From NCBI RefSeq assembly GCF_000821245.2, contig NZ_LN611423.1:57102-121101 (forward strand): a stretch of 64,000 nt of DNA, written 5' to 3'. Below are positions 52,593 through 61,577 of this stretch, piece after piece. Source of the DNA: Virgibacillus senegalensis (GTDB lineage: Bacteria; Bacillota; Bacilli; Bacillales; Amphibacillaceae). Positions within the stretch are counted from its first letter, which is position 1; every line of letters starts with the position of its first letter. The notes below the pieces were generated by a model. It was given only the letters and a program-made list of their open reading frames with translations. It ran no database searches and was not told the DNA's origin. The translations under genes were made by a program, and so were the position numbers.

Positions 52593-53429
52593 CTATTCAG
52601 CGGCTTTTTTCCCCTTCACCTGCTTCAAGGTCGCTACGATAAGAAAACTAACAATCACCAATAAAAGCCACGAACTCACCTTCCCTAAATGAACAAGACT
52701 CCATGCATCGGTTTGGTTAGGATATTGCCATGCCCCAAAGAAAGTGGAGATATTTTCGGCGATCCAGATAAAAAATCCAATAAGTACAAAAGAAAGTGCG
52801 AGCGGCATACGATAGCGGGTTCCATTTACCTCGTAGGCGACCCATGAATTCCAAAAAACGATGAGTACAAGCCCTGACAAAACCCAACGAATGTCCAACC
52901 AATAATGATGGGTGAAAAAGTTCAAATAAATGGCAGATGCCAATGGAACAACCATCCAAAATGGCGGCCAATTAATCAATTCAACCGTTAACCTCCTCCA
53001 GGCCTGACAAAGGTAACTCGCCACGCTTGCATACATGAACCCGCTATACAAAGGCACCCCTAATATTTTCGCATACCCTTCTTCCGGATATGACCAAGAG
53101 CCCATATGTACCTTAAAAAGCTCTAGAGCAAGCCCGATCAGGTGGAACACCGTAATGACTTTTAATTCGTCCTTTGTTTCAAGCCCGGAACGCACCATCC
53201 ATACCTGCATGAGAAGGCAAATGATGAGCAGCCAGTCATATCGTGGCAGAAAGGGAAGCGGCACTACTTTTGTAAAAGCCAGAGAGGCAAAAATAACAAC
53301 AGGAAACAAGCAAGACAAGGCCTGCTCCCAACAAAAACGAACGAGTTGGTTGAACGGTCTCTTGAATGGTACATCCATTTTTGAATGGTTGAATACCTGA
53401 GCAGTTTCTCGTTTTTCCATTTGATTCAT
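52593..53429 (-). CDS. DUF817-family membrane protein
   Basis: A 278-residue protein with about 7-8 membrane helices of the DUF817 family: ELFKVHMGSWSYPE, PLYSGFMYASVASYLCQAWR and ENISTFFGAWQYPNQ are characteristic. Function unknown. AAAGGAAAATTTCA precedes the ATG. It follows the yozG-like gene by 17 nt on the same strand and may be transcribed with it. Confidence 0.85.
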   Translation of the reverse strand: MNQMEKRETAQVFNHSKMDVPFKRPFNQLVRFCWEQALSCLFPVVIFASLAFTKVVPLPFLPRYDWLLIICLLMQVWMVRSGLETKDELKVITVFHLIGLALELFKVHMGSWSYPEEGYAKILGVPLYSGFMYASVASYLCQAWRRLTVELINWPPFWMVVPLASAIYLNFFTHHYWLDIRWVLSGLVLIVFWNSWVAYEVNGTRYRMPLALSFVLIGFFIWIAENISTFFGAWQYPNQTDAWSLVHLGKVSSWLLLVIVSFLIVATLKQVKGKKAAE

Positions 53430-53446
53430 TGAAATTTTCCTTTCCT

Positions 53447-53671
53447 TTATCCATCTTGGCTATCTTCATCACTTCTGTATTCCAAAATATCACCTGGTTG
53501 ACAGTCCAACGCTTTGCATATTGCTTCCAAGGTCGATATCCGAATCGCTTTTGCTTTTCCATTTTTCAATATAGAAAGATTGGCCATCGTAATCCCGACT
53601 CTATCTGATAGTTCGGTTACGCTCATTTTCCTTTTCGCCAGCATTACATCGATATTGATTATAATCGCCAT
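53447..53671 (-). CDS. YozG-like XRE regulator
   Basis: A 74-residue Cro/CI protein of the YozG type: INIDVMLAKRKMSVTELSDR, LSILKNGKAKAIRISTLEAI and CQPGDILEY. ATG 53671 has GAGGTGAAGAAT upstream. It follows the DUF2975 gene by about 10 nt, the arrangement of B. subtilis yoaS-yozG, and is thought to regulate its partner. Confidence 0.85.
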   Translation of the reverse strand: MAIIINIDVMLAKRKMSVTELSDRVGITMANLSILKNGKAKAIRISTLEAICKALDCQPGDILEYRSDEDSQDG

Positions 53672-53681
53672 ATTCTTCACC

Positions 53682-54164
53682 TCAAACCGTTAAATCATTT
53701 TCTGATTTGATATGAATCGCTTCCTGTAAAAGCCTTTGAAGAACAGCAGCAAAGACTGCAATTACCATCGCTGCAAAAATTACGACCATACCGATCAGTA
53801 TAATTCCTGGAGCGTCATCCGCCTCCGCAATAAGATAAAAGAGGGGCATGCCTATTGCATAAAAGGCGCTGATAGTGATTGCACAGTACTTTATTTTCTT
53901 TAGCGCTTTTACCGATAATTCCGAGAAGGCTTTGTTGCGGTCAATAAAATTTAAAAGCCTAAACGCCTGATACAGCGCAAAATAAAACGGGAACGCTGTA
54001 ATGTACAAGTCGATATATACAAGGTATTTCAAGTAAGCACTTTCCGGATAAAGTTCTGCTGCAAAGTTCCCTATTTCCGGCACAACAAATATGCACAAGG
54101 CAAGAATCGGGATGCCAATAAGAATAACAGCTATCCTTAAAAAGAGTGTCGTTCCACGGTTCAT
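53682..54164 (-). CDS. DUF2975 membrane protein (YoaS-like)
   Basis: About 160 residues with four membrane helices, of the DUF2975/YoaS family, paired with a YozG-like regulator. FRLLNFIDRNKAFSELSVKA and the final helix are typical. Function unknown. ATG 54164 has GAGGTG upstream. Confidence 0.83.
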   Translation of the reverse strand: MNRGTTLFLRIAVILIGIPILALCIFVVPEIGNFAAELYPESAYLKYLVYIDLYITAFPFYFALYQAFRLLNFIDRNKAFSELSVKALKKIKYCAITISAFYAIGMPLFYLIAEADDAPGIILIGMVVIFAAMVIAVFAAVLQRLLQEAIHIKSENDLTV

Positions 54165-54511
54165 AAAAAAGCACCTCACCTGTTTATAATTAATATGAAT
54201 TCTAACACGCCGTTTATCGTTTTACAATAAATAATTAATGATTTATATTATATTTTTATTTTTATTTAAACAACTCCTGCGTTACTAATAAATAGAAAAA
54301 GCATTCCTCTTCGCAGAGAAATGCCCTTAAGAAACGTGAAGCTATTGATTTCATAATTCAGACGACCCTACGGGAAACTTTTTCCCTTCCCATCATTTGA
54401 TCAGGTATACTGTAAATCGGCATAAAAAAGACCAAATCCCTAAGAGATTCGGTCCAATGCTTTCGTATATTTTTGAGTTGGTCATCCATTTCTGTTAACT
54501 AACTATAAACA
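54165..54511. other. AT-rich intergenic region with two hairpins
   Basis: No gene. GCATTCCTCT/AGAGAAATGC hairpin at about 54301-54325 and the lipoprotein terminator at 54424-54455. The AT-rich 54230-54290 stretch probably holds the yoaS-like promoter. Confidence 0.5.
54424..54456 (-). terminator. Terminator of the 166-residue lipoprotein gene
   Basis: Minus strand: GACCGAATC, loop TCTTAGG, GATTTGGTC, TTTTTT. Confidence 0.8.
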
Positions 54512-55012
54512 TTACCACATAATGCTTTTGCCGGATGTCACCTTTGCTCCCTGAAGAATATCCTCAGAACCAGGGCCAACTCCGATTTGCAAATCAAACA
54601 CTTCAAAAAGGGTACCATAACTATCTTTCTCAGGACCCTCTAGTTCATCGTAATAGAAGGAAGCATTGGAAGATAGATTTCGGACGAAATTGTCCCCCAG
54701 TTCTTTGCGCTTCTCCTCATTCAAGCTCGCAGCCACTTGAAGAGTCATGGTGATCTGGTCGCCGTCTACTTCGATATAAGCGTCTTTGACTCCTTCATAA
54801 CCTTCCATCGTGGAATAAGTCATGTCTTTTATTTCATCCGTAATTTCGATATCGCCTGGTTTAATATCAGTCGTATCCGCTTCGATTGTATCAGACGTCT
54901 CTTCGTCTGCTTTAGATGTGTCTTGGTTTTCGTTGTCCGCATCACTATCTGAACAAGCAGTGAACAGTACAGCCAATGAAATCACAAGAATGCTAAACCA
55001 TAACTTTTTCAA
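54512..55012 (-). CDS. Uncharacterised lipoprotein
   Basis: A 166-residue lipoprotein (lipobox FTAC, Cys 20) with an acidic Asp/Glu/Thr-rich linker (about 21-50) and a globular domain (MEGYEGVKDAYIEVDGDQIT, MTLQVAASLNEEKRKELGDN). No named family. The acidic linker suits a salt-tolerant surface. GGAGAG precedes the ATG. Confidence 0.7.
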   Translation of the reverse strand: MKKLWFSILVISLAVLFTACSDSDADNENQDTSKADEETSDTIEADTTDIKPGDIEITDEIKDMTYSTMEGYEGVKDAYIEVDGDQITMTLQVAASLNEEKRKELGDNFVRNLSSNASFYYDELEGPEKDSYGTLFEVFDLQIGVGPGSEDILQGAKVTSGKSIMW

Positions 55013-55218
55013 TTGTGTTCTCTCCTTTGATGTTAGAAATAAAGACTAGAAAATTATAACACTATCTACATAACAAAAGAAAGATACCCAAGTGGTTGGC
55101 TGGATTTAACAAAACGATCTGCTCTTAGCCTACTCCCTTTTACCCCTAATATGCATAGCATATACGGAACCAAAGCAGCGTTCTTTTTTTTTATAATTTG
55201 CTTGGGAGTGAATGATTT

Positions 55219-55923
55219 GTGAAGAAAAACTACACCGATTTACTAGCTGCACTGAATGTTGCCGGGGCCCATCCTGGCAGCTTCAAACATACACAGTTCA
55301 TGCTAAAAACACTCGACATAAACAACCAATCGAAAGTATTGGATGTCGGCTGCGGAACGGGACAGACAATTGCTTATATCGCTGAAAAGTTTAGATGTAC
55401 CGTTTATGGGATTGATCACCATGAAGAAATGGTTCTAAAAGCCAAAAGCCGCATCGCCGGGATTGCTGTTCCACCGAGGGTACTCCTAGGGAGAATCGAA
55501 AAACTCCCATTTGAAGACAATAGCTTTGATATTATCTTGTCTGAATCTGTAACAGCCTTCACCCAAATACAGAGCGCATTGAAGGAATACCACCGTGTAC
55601 TGAAAAATGACGGAATGTTAATCATGAATGAACTGACGAAAATAGATTTGTTGGAGCCCGAGGAAGAAACGAACTTTAAAGAGTTCTATGGTTTTTCTGA
55701 GTTGTTAAAGGAAAGGGAGTGGAAAAAAAGGATTGCTGAAGCAGGATTTAAACACATAAATTCAAAGCGAATTCCCACACATAGCGAAGCTCCTGGGGAA
55801 GTATACAGCATCGAAAAGCTGGATAGAGATTATAACGACCTGCTGATGAATCATCAACTGCTGACGGAGAAATTTGCTTCCAAAATCGCAGCTTATTTGT
55901 ACATTTGTCATCGTTCAACTTAA
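55219..55923 (+). CDS. Class I SAM-dependent methyltransferase
   Basis: A 234-residue Rossmann-fold methyltransferase: motif I VLDVGCGTGQT, acidic strand-2 loop YGIDHHEEM, and post-I LPFEDNSFDIILSESV. UbiE/YxbB-like; the methyl acceptor is unknown. GTG start at 55219 with GGGAGTGAATGATTT. Single gene, terminated after 56042. Confidence 0.85.
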   Translation: MKKNYTDLLAALNVAGAHPGSFKHTQFMLKTLDINNQSKVLDVGCGTGQTIAYIAEKFRCTVYGIDHHEEMVLKAKSRIAGIAVPPRVLLGRIEKLPFEDNSFDIILSESVTAFTQIQSALKEYHRVLKNDGMLIMNELTKIDLLEPEEETNFKEFYGFSELLKEREWKKRIAEAGFKHINSKRIPTHSEAPGEVYSIEKLDRDYNDLLMNHQLLTEKFASKIAAYLYICHRST

Positions 55924-55993
55924 ATATCCTTATGCTTATATTTCCACTTTCACCAGGCAACTTTCAAATTCCACCCAGGTAGCATTCTCCACG

Positions 55994-56043
55994 AAAAAGC
56001 CCGGGATCCAAGAGTACACTTTTCTCGGATTACGGGCTTTTTC
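55994..56043. terminator. Bidirectional terminator
   Basis: AAAAGCCCGGGATCC, central AAGAGT...CTCTT-like pairing, then GGATTACGGGCTTTTT; between convergent methyltransferase and SDR genes. Confidence 0.8.
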
Positions 56044-56056
56044 ACCTAACCATCTT

Positions 56057-56818
56057 TTAAAAAGCAGCTGTCCAGCCACCGTCTGCCGTTACAACCGTTC
56101 CGTTGACAAAGCTTGCATCATCCGATGCCAGGAATAACGCAACCTTCGCGATTTCTTCCGGCTTGCCAGTCCTAGGCATGACATCACGGACAGATTTGGT
56201 ACGTTCAAAACCAAATGAATTGATATTTTTCATGGAGGCCCCAATGTTTGTTTCTACTCCACCAGGGGCAATGGCATTACAACGGATGCCTTTTTCCGCA
56301 TACATGAAACCAGTATTTTTGGTCAGCCCGATTACTGCATGCTTCGAAGCACCGTAAGCAGCCCCAGCATGAGCACCATTCAGCCCTCCAGTAGAAGCGG
56401 TATTGATAATAACACCTGCTTGCTTTTCCAGGAAAATCGGAATCGCTTTGCGTATTGCCCTCATGACACCTTTTGAATTGACATCGAAAATGAGATCCCA
56501 CTGATTATCTTCAATATCACCGACAGGTTGAAATCCGTCCATGATACCTGCGTTGTTCACCAGGATATCCAGTGTACCGAATTCACTTACTGCTGTATCG
56601 ATCATGTTGTCTACATCTTCTTGTTTGATTACATTCACGGAAATGGCTTTTGCTGTGCCGCCATTGCGGGTGATTTCCTCTACTACAGCTTCTGCACCAT
56701 CCAGATTGATGTCAGCGACCACCACTTTGGCCCCCTCCGCTGCATACAATTGGGCAATGGCTTTTCCCATCCCTGACGCTGCGCCTGTTACAATTGCAAC
56801 TTTGTCTTTCAGTTTCAT
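56057..56818 (-). CDS. Short-chain dehydrogenase/reductase
   Basis: A 253-residue classical SDR. NAD(P) loop TGAASGMGKAIA, NNAG motif (LVNNAGIMDG), catalytic Ser (NTASTGG) and YGASK. C-terminus DGGWTAAF. Acts on an alcohol or ketone of unknown identity. Divergent from a TetR-type regulator 190 nt away, which probably controls it. Confidence 0.88.
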   Translation of the reverse strand: MKLKDKVAIVTGAASGMGKAIAQLYAAEGAKVVVADINLDGAEAVVEEITRNGGTAKAISVNVIKQEDVDNMIDTAVSEFGTLDILVNNAGIMDGFQPVGDIEDNQWDLIFDVNSKGVMRAIRKAIPIFLEKQAGVIINTASTGGLNGAHAGAAYGASKHAVIGLTKNTGFMYAEKGIRCNAIAPGGVETNIGASMKNINSFGFERTKSVRDVMPRTGKPEEIAKVALFLASDDASFVNGTVVTADGGWTAAF

Positions 56819-56861
56819 GCTTACCTCTCCTTTAATCGCTTACATCCTACTTTATTAAACA

Positions 56862-56882
56862 GGTGTTCACTAACGAACATCT
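56862..56882. promoter_or_regulatory. Candidate operator between SDR and TetR genes
   Basis: TGTTC, 6 nt, GAACA (56864-56879), an inverted repeat beside the SDR start in a divergent promoter region. Confidence 0.45.
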
Positions 56883-57006
56883 ATCTATAGTATAATAAGT
56901 AGGAATCAAGAAACCAATAACCAATGGCTCCTGCTAATGTTAACTAAGCAACAAATATCTTTATTTTGTTGAAAAAACCATCAAAAATACACATAGGAGG
57001 GTCACA

Positions 57007-57606
57007 TTGTCTTCTAACCAAAAGATTGATAAACGAATCAAACGAACAAAAAAAGCGCTGCAAAACGCGCTGATTATCCTGATGCAGAATCAGGACTTTA
57101 AAGCTATCACCAACACGGATATTGTCGGGCTTGCTGATTATAATCGGGGCACGTTTTACAAGCATTATAAATTTAAGGAAGAGTTGTTGGAAGAAATCAT
57201 CGAGGAAGTCATCGCCGACTTGATAGAATCCTATCGCCAGCCTTATCAACATACCGATTCCTTCACATTCAACAGCTTAACAGCTTCTGCTGTGAAGATT
57301 TTTGAGCATGTTTACGCTCATGCCAATTTTTATCAATTGATTATCCAGTCCAATGCACTGCCCGGGTTTCATAAACGAATCACCAATGAATTAAAAAAAC
57401 TGCAACTGCATGATTTGGCTGATAAAGAACCAAGCCCCGACATTGATCCGGAATTACACGCCAGCTACCAAGCCTATGCAATTTTCGGCATGATCATGGA
57501 ATGGGTGGAAGGCGGTTTTAAATTGACTCCAACTTATATGGCAGATCAGTTATTGAAAATGTTGAAGTTCAGTTCAGAAAATAGGAAGGTTAATATTAAA
57601 AAATAG
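57007..57606 (+). CDS. TetR-family transcriptional regulator
   Basis: A 199-residue TetR protein: N-terminal HTH (ITNTDIVGLADYNRGTFYKH, YKFKEELLEEII) and a helical ligand domain of the DhaS/YxaF-like group. TTG start with AGGAGGG 6 nt before. Divergent from the SDR gene, its likely target; ligand unknown. Confidence 0.86.
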   Translation: MSSNQKIDKRIKRTKKALQNALIILMQNQDFKAITNTDIVGLADYNRGTFYKHYKFKEELLEEIIEEVIADLIESYRQPYQHTDSFTFNSLTASAVKIFEHVYAHANFYQLIIQSNALPGFHKRITNELKKLQLHDLADKEPSPDIDPELHASYQAYAIFGMIMEWVEGGFKLTPTYMADQLLKMLKFSSENRKVNIKK

Positions 57607-57680
57607 ACGAATTGCTAAGATTCTGTAGAGATGATGATATTCAAGGAATCAGGAAGTAACGGTAGGATGAAAGAAAAGAA

Positions 57681-58799
57681 TTAATTCCTTGATTTTAATA
57701 GATACTTCGCGTATTCTAATGGATTTAAATAGGCTCGATTAATCGTTTTCTTATCATATACCCACATGGAATTCTTCCCTGGCTTCATGTTACATTCAAT
57801 AAGCCATAAATGTTGGTTTTTATCTATACCGATATCAATGCCAATTTCCCCGAAACTACCATGAGTGATTTCAACTTTTTCAAAAACATCGCATAGCAGT
57901 TTTTCTAACCTGGCTTTTAATTTGTTAAATTCTTCAGGTGTGTATCCTAAATTTTTTTGAAAGAACGCTTCAAACCGATGGATCTCGGGCTTTGATCTTG
58001 TATTGGTAATATGCGAATTAGCCGCGCCGACACGAACTGAATGAGCGACACACTCTAATTCACCTTTACCATTTCGTTGGACATCACACCTTAAATCCAA
58101 CGGTTTATTATTATACTGTAATAAGTCTATAGACTTTTGAATGATAAATCCTTTCCCTTGATAGAATAAACGAATAACCGTCAACAACTCTTCAAAAGTG
58201 TCTAAGCTGCCTGTTTCGATCTTTTTGTTTTTATAATACTTATATTCATATCCAGCTTCTTTCTTTGTTACGCGCATTATCCCTGCGCCATTATTTTGTC
58301 TGAACGATTTTAAATAAAGGGTTGAACTATCCCTAAACATATCTTGCAAGTTCTTTGCCTTCCTAAAATATACGGTTTGGGGAAGATGAGGTCGTAACTC
58401 TTCAAACTTATTTAGTTGTTCATATGAGTGCCATTTATGGTAATACCGTTCCGAATTTATTTTCGGAATATCCATTTCATCTATCAAACTCTTCACTCTC
58501 TGCGCACTCTTATTAGCCTTCTTTTCACCCCTCCGGCTATAATAAACATCGGGTAAAGGAAAAGTTTCAGCGCTCCATTTTTTTGTATTTCCATTATAAA
58601 ACATTCCATTAATCAATTTCTTTTTAAAATCGACATCTCTTTCTGAAAAATAAAAGATTTTTACTTTGGCAATTTTACTCATCTTTTGCAATCTATTTAT
58701 TTTTTTCCCTGCTTTTTGATTTGTTAATTTATCTATCCTTTTCGGACTTACATGTACACCTATATAAGGTTCATTTGGTTCACCCGTGTTAAAATCCAC
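57681..58799 (-). CDS. YheC/YheD-family ATP-grasp protein A
   Basis: A 372-residue protein of the YheC/YheD (spore-coat-associated) ATP-grasp family. Features: N-terminal YIGVHVSPKRID, SRRGEK (VYYSRRGEKK), KSFRQNNGAGIMRV (ATP loop), VRVGAANSHITNTRS, and the metal site GSFGEIGIDIGIDKNQHLWL with IECNMKPGKNS. It could ligate or modify an unknown spore-surface compound. GTG 58799 has AGGAGG at 7 nt. Its divergent neighbour is a paralogue. Confidence 0.82.
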   Translation of the reverse strand: MDFNTGEPNEPYIGVHVSPKRIDKLTNQKAGKKINRLQKMSKIAKVKIFYFSERDVDFKKKLINGMFYNGNTKKWSAETFPLPDVYYSRRGEKKANKSAQRVKSLIDEMDIPKINSERYYHKWHSYEQLNKFEELRPHLPQTVYFRKAKNLQDMFRDSSTLYLKSFRQNNGAGIMRVTKKEAGYEYKYYKNKKIETGSLDTFEELLTVIRLFYQGKGFIIQKSIDLLQYNNKPLDLRCDVQRNGKGELECVAHSVRVGAANSHITNTRSKPEIHRFEAFFQKNLGYTPEEFNKLKARLEKLLCDVFEKVEITHGSFGEIGIDIGIDKNQHLWLIECNMKPGKNSMWVYDKKTINRAYLNPLEYAKYLLKSRN

Positions 58800-59055
58800 C
58801 CTTCATCCTCCTAAAATAATTTTCTGTTCATTTTATGCTCTTCCCAATAAACAGAGAACGGCATATATCTAAAAATCTTTTAAACTTATTCGTTTATACC
58901 TCGACCCCAAGGCATGATTTTCTTCCTTCGGCACGATCATGCTTCTTTTCAAACGGGACAATAGCACTTTTCCGGAACAACTACACAAATACCGTTTCCA
59001 TCTAATCACTACAACATATTATGGGTAACAACTTTCAAAAGGAGATGACATAACC

Positions 59056-60183
59056 TTGACAGATTCAACACAAGAATATTCTCCGAATTCATGGATCGGG
59101 ATACTCAGTTCACCTGTTCAAATTAAGAAATACAAGTCGAAACAATTGTTAAGATCATTTTCTGAGGCAAATAAGGACATTAATGCCCCTATCTTTTTTT
59201 TCACTTTAAATGATGTCGATATAGAAAATAAATCTATCAAAGGATATCACTTTGACACAGACAAAGGATTGTCTAAAAAGACATTTCCTTACCCTGCTGT
59301 CCTCTACAACAGAGTAATAAATTTATTCATGAAAAAACGTTATAAGCCTATTCTTGAAAGCTTTCGAAATGAAAAGGTGATATTGTTCAATCCAGTTGGG
59401 CGGTTTAATAAATGGAGGCTTAATATACTGCTAAGCGAAAATGAGTATATTAAGGAATTCATACCGCACACCGTCTACTTTACAGAAAACAAGTTAATAA
59501 AGATGTTAAATTTATATCAGAAAGTTTATATAAAAGGAACGTTAAGCGGACAAGGTAAACATGTTGTCCAAGTGGTTAGAACACCGAAAAATGAATATAT
59601 ATGTCGTTATTACAAAAATGAACTTGTTGAGTTTAAGACTAAATCTTTTAAACAGTTATATCGAAAATTAAGGCAATTATTACGCCGTCAAAAAGCAGTA
59701 ATTCAGCAAATGATTGACTCAACAGACAAAAAAATAGATTTAAGAGTGGAGGCACAAAGAAATAAATTTAATGAAATAGAGATTGTTGGCAGAATTATCC
59801 GTGTTGGAGACAAAGAGACTCCTATTCTAAACACCAGGTCTAATCCTAAGTTTTATGATCTAGACGAGTTCTTTTTAAATCAAGTAGGCTACACTGAGAG
59901 TGAATTATATAGTTATAAAGAGAAACTAAGTACGTTGGTTGAAGAAATATATACAACGATTGAGGGAGAGTATGGAACCTTTGCTCAAATGGGAATAGAT
60001 TTTATTCTCGATGAAAATTATAACTTTTGGCTAATTGAAAGTAATGCTACACCTGGACGGAAATCATTAAGAGCAGCAAGTGAACGGGAAGCTTATTTAA
60101 AGGCCTATATTAATGTACTGGAATTTGCAAAATGGATGATCGATAATAATAAAACGGTTAATGATCAATCGCTTGAGTTATAA
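59056..60183 (+). CDS. YheC/YheD-family ATP-grasp protein B
   Basis: A 375-residue paralogue of the neighbouring protein: WIGILSSPVQIKKYKSKQLL, TLSGQGKHVVQVVR, RVGDKETPILNTRSNPKFYD, GTFAQMGIDFILDENYNFWL and IESNATPGRKS. It is more AT-rich and more diverged than protein A. TTG 59056 with AAAGGAG about 12 nt upstream, a rather long spacing. The two probably share a divergent promoter region of about 250 nt, which could give coordinated (perhaps mother-cell) expression. Confidence 0.82.
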   Translation: MTDSTQEYSPNSWIGILSSPVQIKKYKSKQLLRSFSEANKDINAPIFFFTLNDVDIENKSIKGYHFDTDKGLSKKTFPYPAVLYNRVINLFMKKRYKPILESFRNEKVILFNPVGRFNKWRLNILLSENEYIKEFIPHTVYFTENKLIKMLNLYQKVYIKGTLSGQGKHVVQVVRTPKNEYICRYYKNELVEFKTKSFKQLYRKLRQLLRRQKAVIQQMIDSTDKKIDLRVEAQRNKFNEIEIVGRIIRVGDKETPILNTRSNPKFYDLDEFFLNQVGYTESELYSYKEKLSTLVEEIYTTIEGEYGTFAQMGIDFILDENYNFWLIESNATPGRKSLRAASEREAYLKAYINVLEFAKWMIDNNKTVNDQSLEL

Positions 60184-60744
60184 ACTATATGATTATTGTT
60201 CATAAATGCCAACTTTCGATTTTATTACTGGAAGCAATATAGCAATGTTAAATAAGAATTCATGTATTTTTTCTTAGATCACTTTCGGATAGCTGCACTA
60301 TCCTTTAACCAAATAATATCCATCAATATTAAAGCCCTTTCGACACTACGACAGGGCTTTAATCAGTTAACTTATATACCACGATTAATTTTTTCTACAA
60401 GTGGTTTCACCAAATATAACAGGTCCCGCTTGCCAGCACCTCCCCCTCATAACTTCAAATAAGAAGAAAGTTTTGTTGATTGTTCTCTTCCTTTCAAGTT
60501 CCTTCATCTCTTTTCCGCCTAACCTATAGTCATACTTCACCATACTAATCACTTTTACTATGAAAGGCAGCTGCTGTTTATAAGCATAGTTGTAACCAAT
60601 AACCAAACAATTCCCTGCATTCAGCTATTTGGAAATGCCTTCGATCTTTTTTGTAACTTTTTTGTAATTTATTAGAGCATTTTTGTAAATTATTTGCTAT
60701 ACTGGTAAATGCTTTTTAAATTTATAAATCAAGGAGATATTTAA
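60184..60744. other. Intergenic region with terminator and phased T-rich repeats
   Basis: Terminator at 60328-60360, no convincing gene (an ORF at 60385-60606 on the minus strand lacks similarity), then three TTTTTGTAA copies at 60647, 60658 and 60680 upstream of the Ltp-like gene, and TATACT at 60698. Confidence 0.5.
60328..60361 (+). terminator. Terminator of YheC/YheD gene B
   Basis: AAAGCCCT, loop, AGGGCTTT. It lies about 150 nt after the gene; short stem. Confidence 0.55.
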
Positions 60745-61413
60745 TTGGATATATTATCATTTTTAGGTCTTATCGTTTTCTTGGTCATGGGCATTGTTTC
60801 ATTGTTCAGAAAGTCTGGCAAAGCAAAGAGGAATTTTGGTATTGCAGGAGTACTGTTCGTCGTATGGATGGTCTTGGTTGTAAACTCCTCTCCGGATGTA
60901 ACAGAAAAAGCCGAAGCCGAAGATGAAAACAGGACTGAAGAAGTTGTTTCGGATGAAGAGGAGAAAGAGAAAAAATCAGATGAAGAAGCGTCAGCCAAGG
61001 AAGATAACGTAGAGGAAGAGCCTAAAGAAGTTTCGACTAAGGAAGAAGATGTCATAGAGGAAGAACCAGAAGATGAACCGGCTGAGGAAAAGAAAGAAGA
61101 GCCGAAAGAAGAAGAACCAGAATTGACTCTATCTCAAGAAAATGTATTGCGACAAGCTGATAGTTACCTTGCATATACGGCTTTTTCGAAACAGGGACTT
61201 ATTGAGCAATTAGAGTATGAAGGTTTCAGCAATGAGGATGCAACTTTTGCAGTTGAGAACATTGAAGTTGATTGGAATGAGCAGGCTGTTCTAGCTGGAG
61301 AAAATTATCTTGATTATACTGGATTTTCAAGAACCGGATTAATCGAGCAATTAGAATATGAAGGTTTCAGTACAGAACAAGCGACATATGCAGTCGACCA
61401 AATTGGGTTGTAA
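60745..61413 (+). CDS. Ltp-like membrane-anchored protein with two HTH-type repeats
   Basis: A 222-residue protein. Two N-terminal membrane helices (about 3-18 and 28-47), a long Glu/Lys linker (about 50-130), then two repeats of about 45 residues: AxxYL-YTxFSKxGLIEQLEYE and GFSxExATxAVxxI. Such repeats define the Ltp domain; Ltp of a streptococcal phage blocks DNA injection by other phages. Similar cellular proteins exist with unknown roles. TTG 60745 follows AAGGAGATATTTAA. Confidence 0.75.
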   Translation: MDILSFLGLIVFLVMGIVSLFRKSGKAKRNFGIAGVLFVVWMVLVVNSSPDVTEKAEAEDENRTEEVVSDEEEKEKKSDEEASAKEDNVEEEPKEVSTKEEDVIEEEPEDEPAEEKKEEPKEEEPELTLSQENVLRQADSYLAYTAFSKQGLIEQLEYEGFSNEDATFAVENIEVDWNEQAVLAGENYLDYTGFSRTGLIEQLEYEGFSTEQATYAVDQIGL

Positions 61414-61460
61414 GCTATAAAGTGAGAGTAGTAGAATTCGCCACTTATTTTACACTGTTA

Positions 61461-61498
61461 AAAAGAAGAGTAGTCTTAAAACTACTCTTCTTTTTTTG
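61461..61498 (+). terminator. Terminator of the Ltp-like gene
   Basis: AAGAAGAGTAGT, loop, ACTACTCTTCTTTTTTT. Confidence 0.88.
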
Positions 61499-61539
61499 AT
61501 GCTTTGAGCTAATGTTCAATATAGCTCTCTTAATCCAAT

Positions 61540-61577
61540 AAAAAAGGCAACTACCTAGGGGGTCGTTGCCTTTTTTC
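61540..61577 (-). terminator. Terminator of the RlmCD-type gene
   Basis: Minus strand: AAAGGCAACGACC, loop, GGTAGTTGCC, TTTTTT. It overlaps the stop codon. Confidence 0.85.

Noticed and set aside
60385..60606. A 73-codon minus-strand frame after YheC/YheD gene B
   Set aside because: No recognisable family, weak ribosome site, and unusual composition; kept only as a possibility within the intergenic note.
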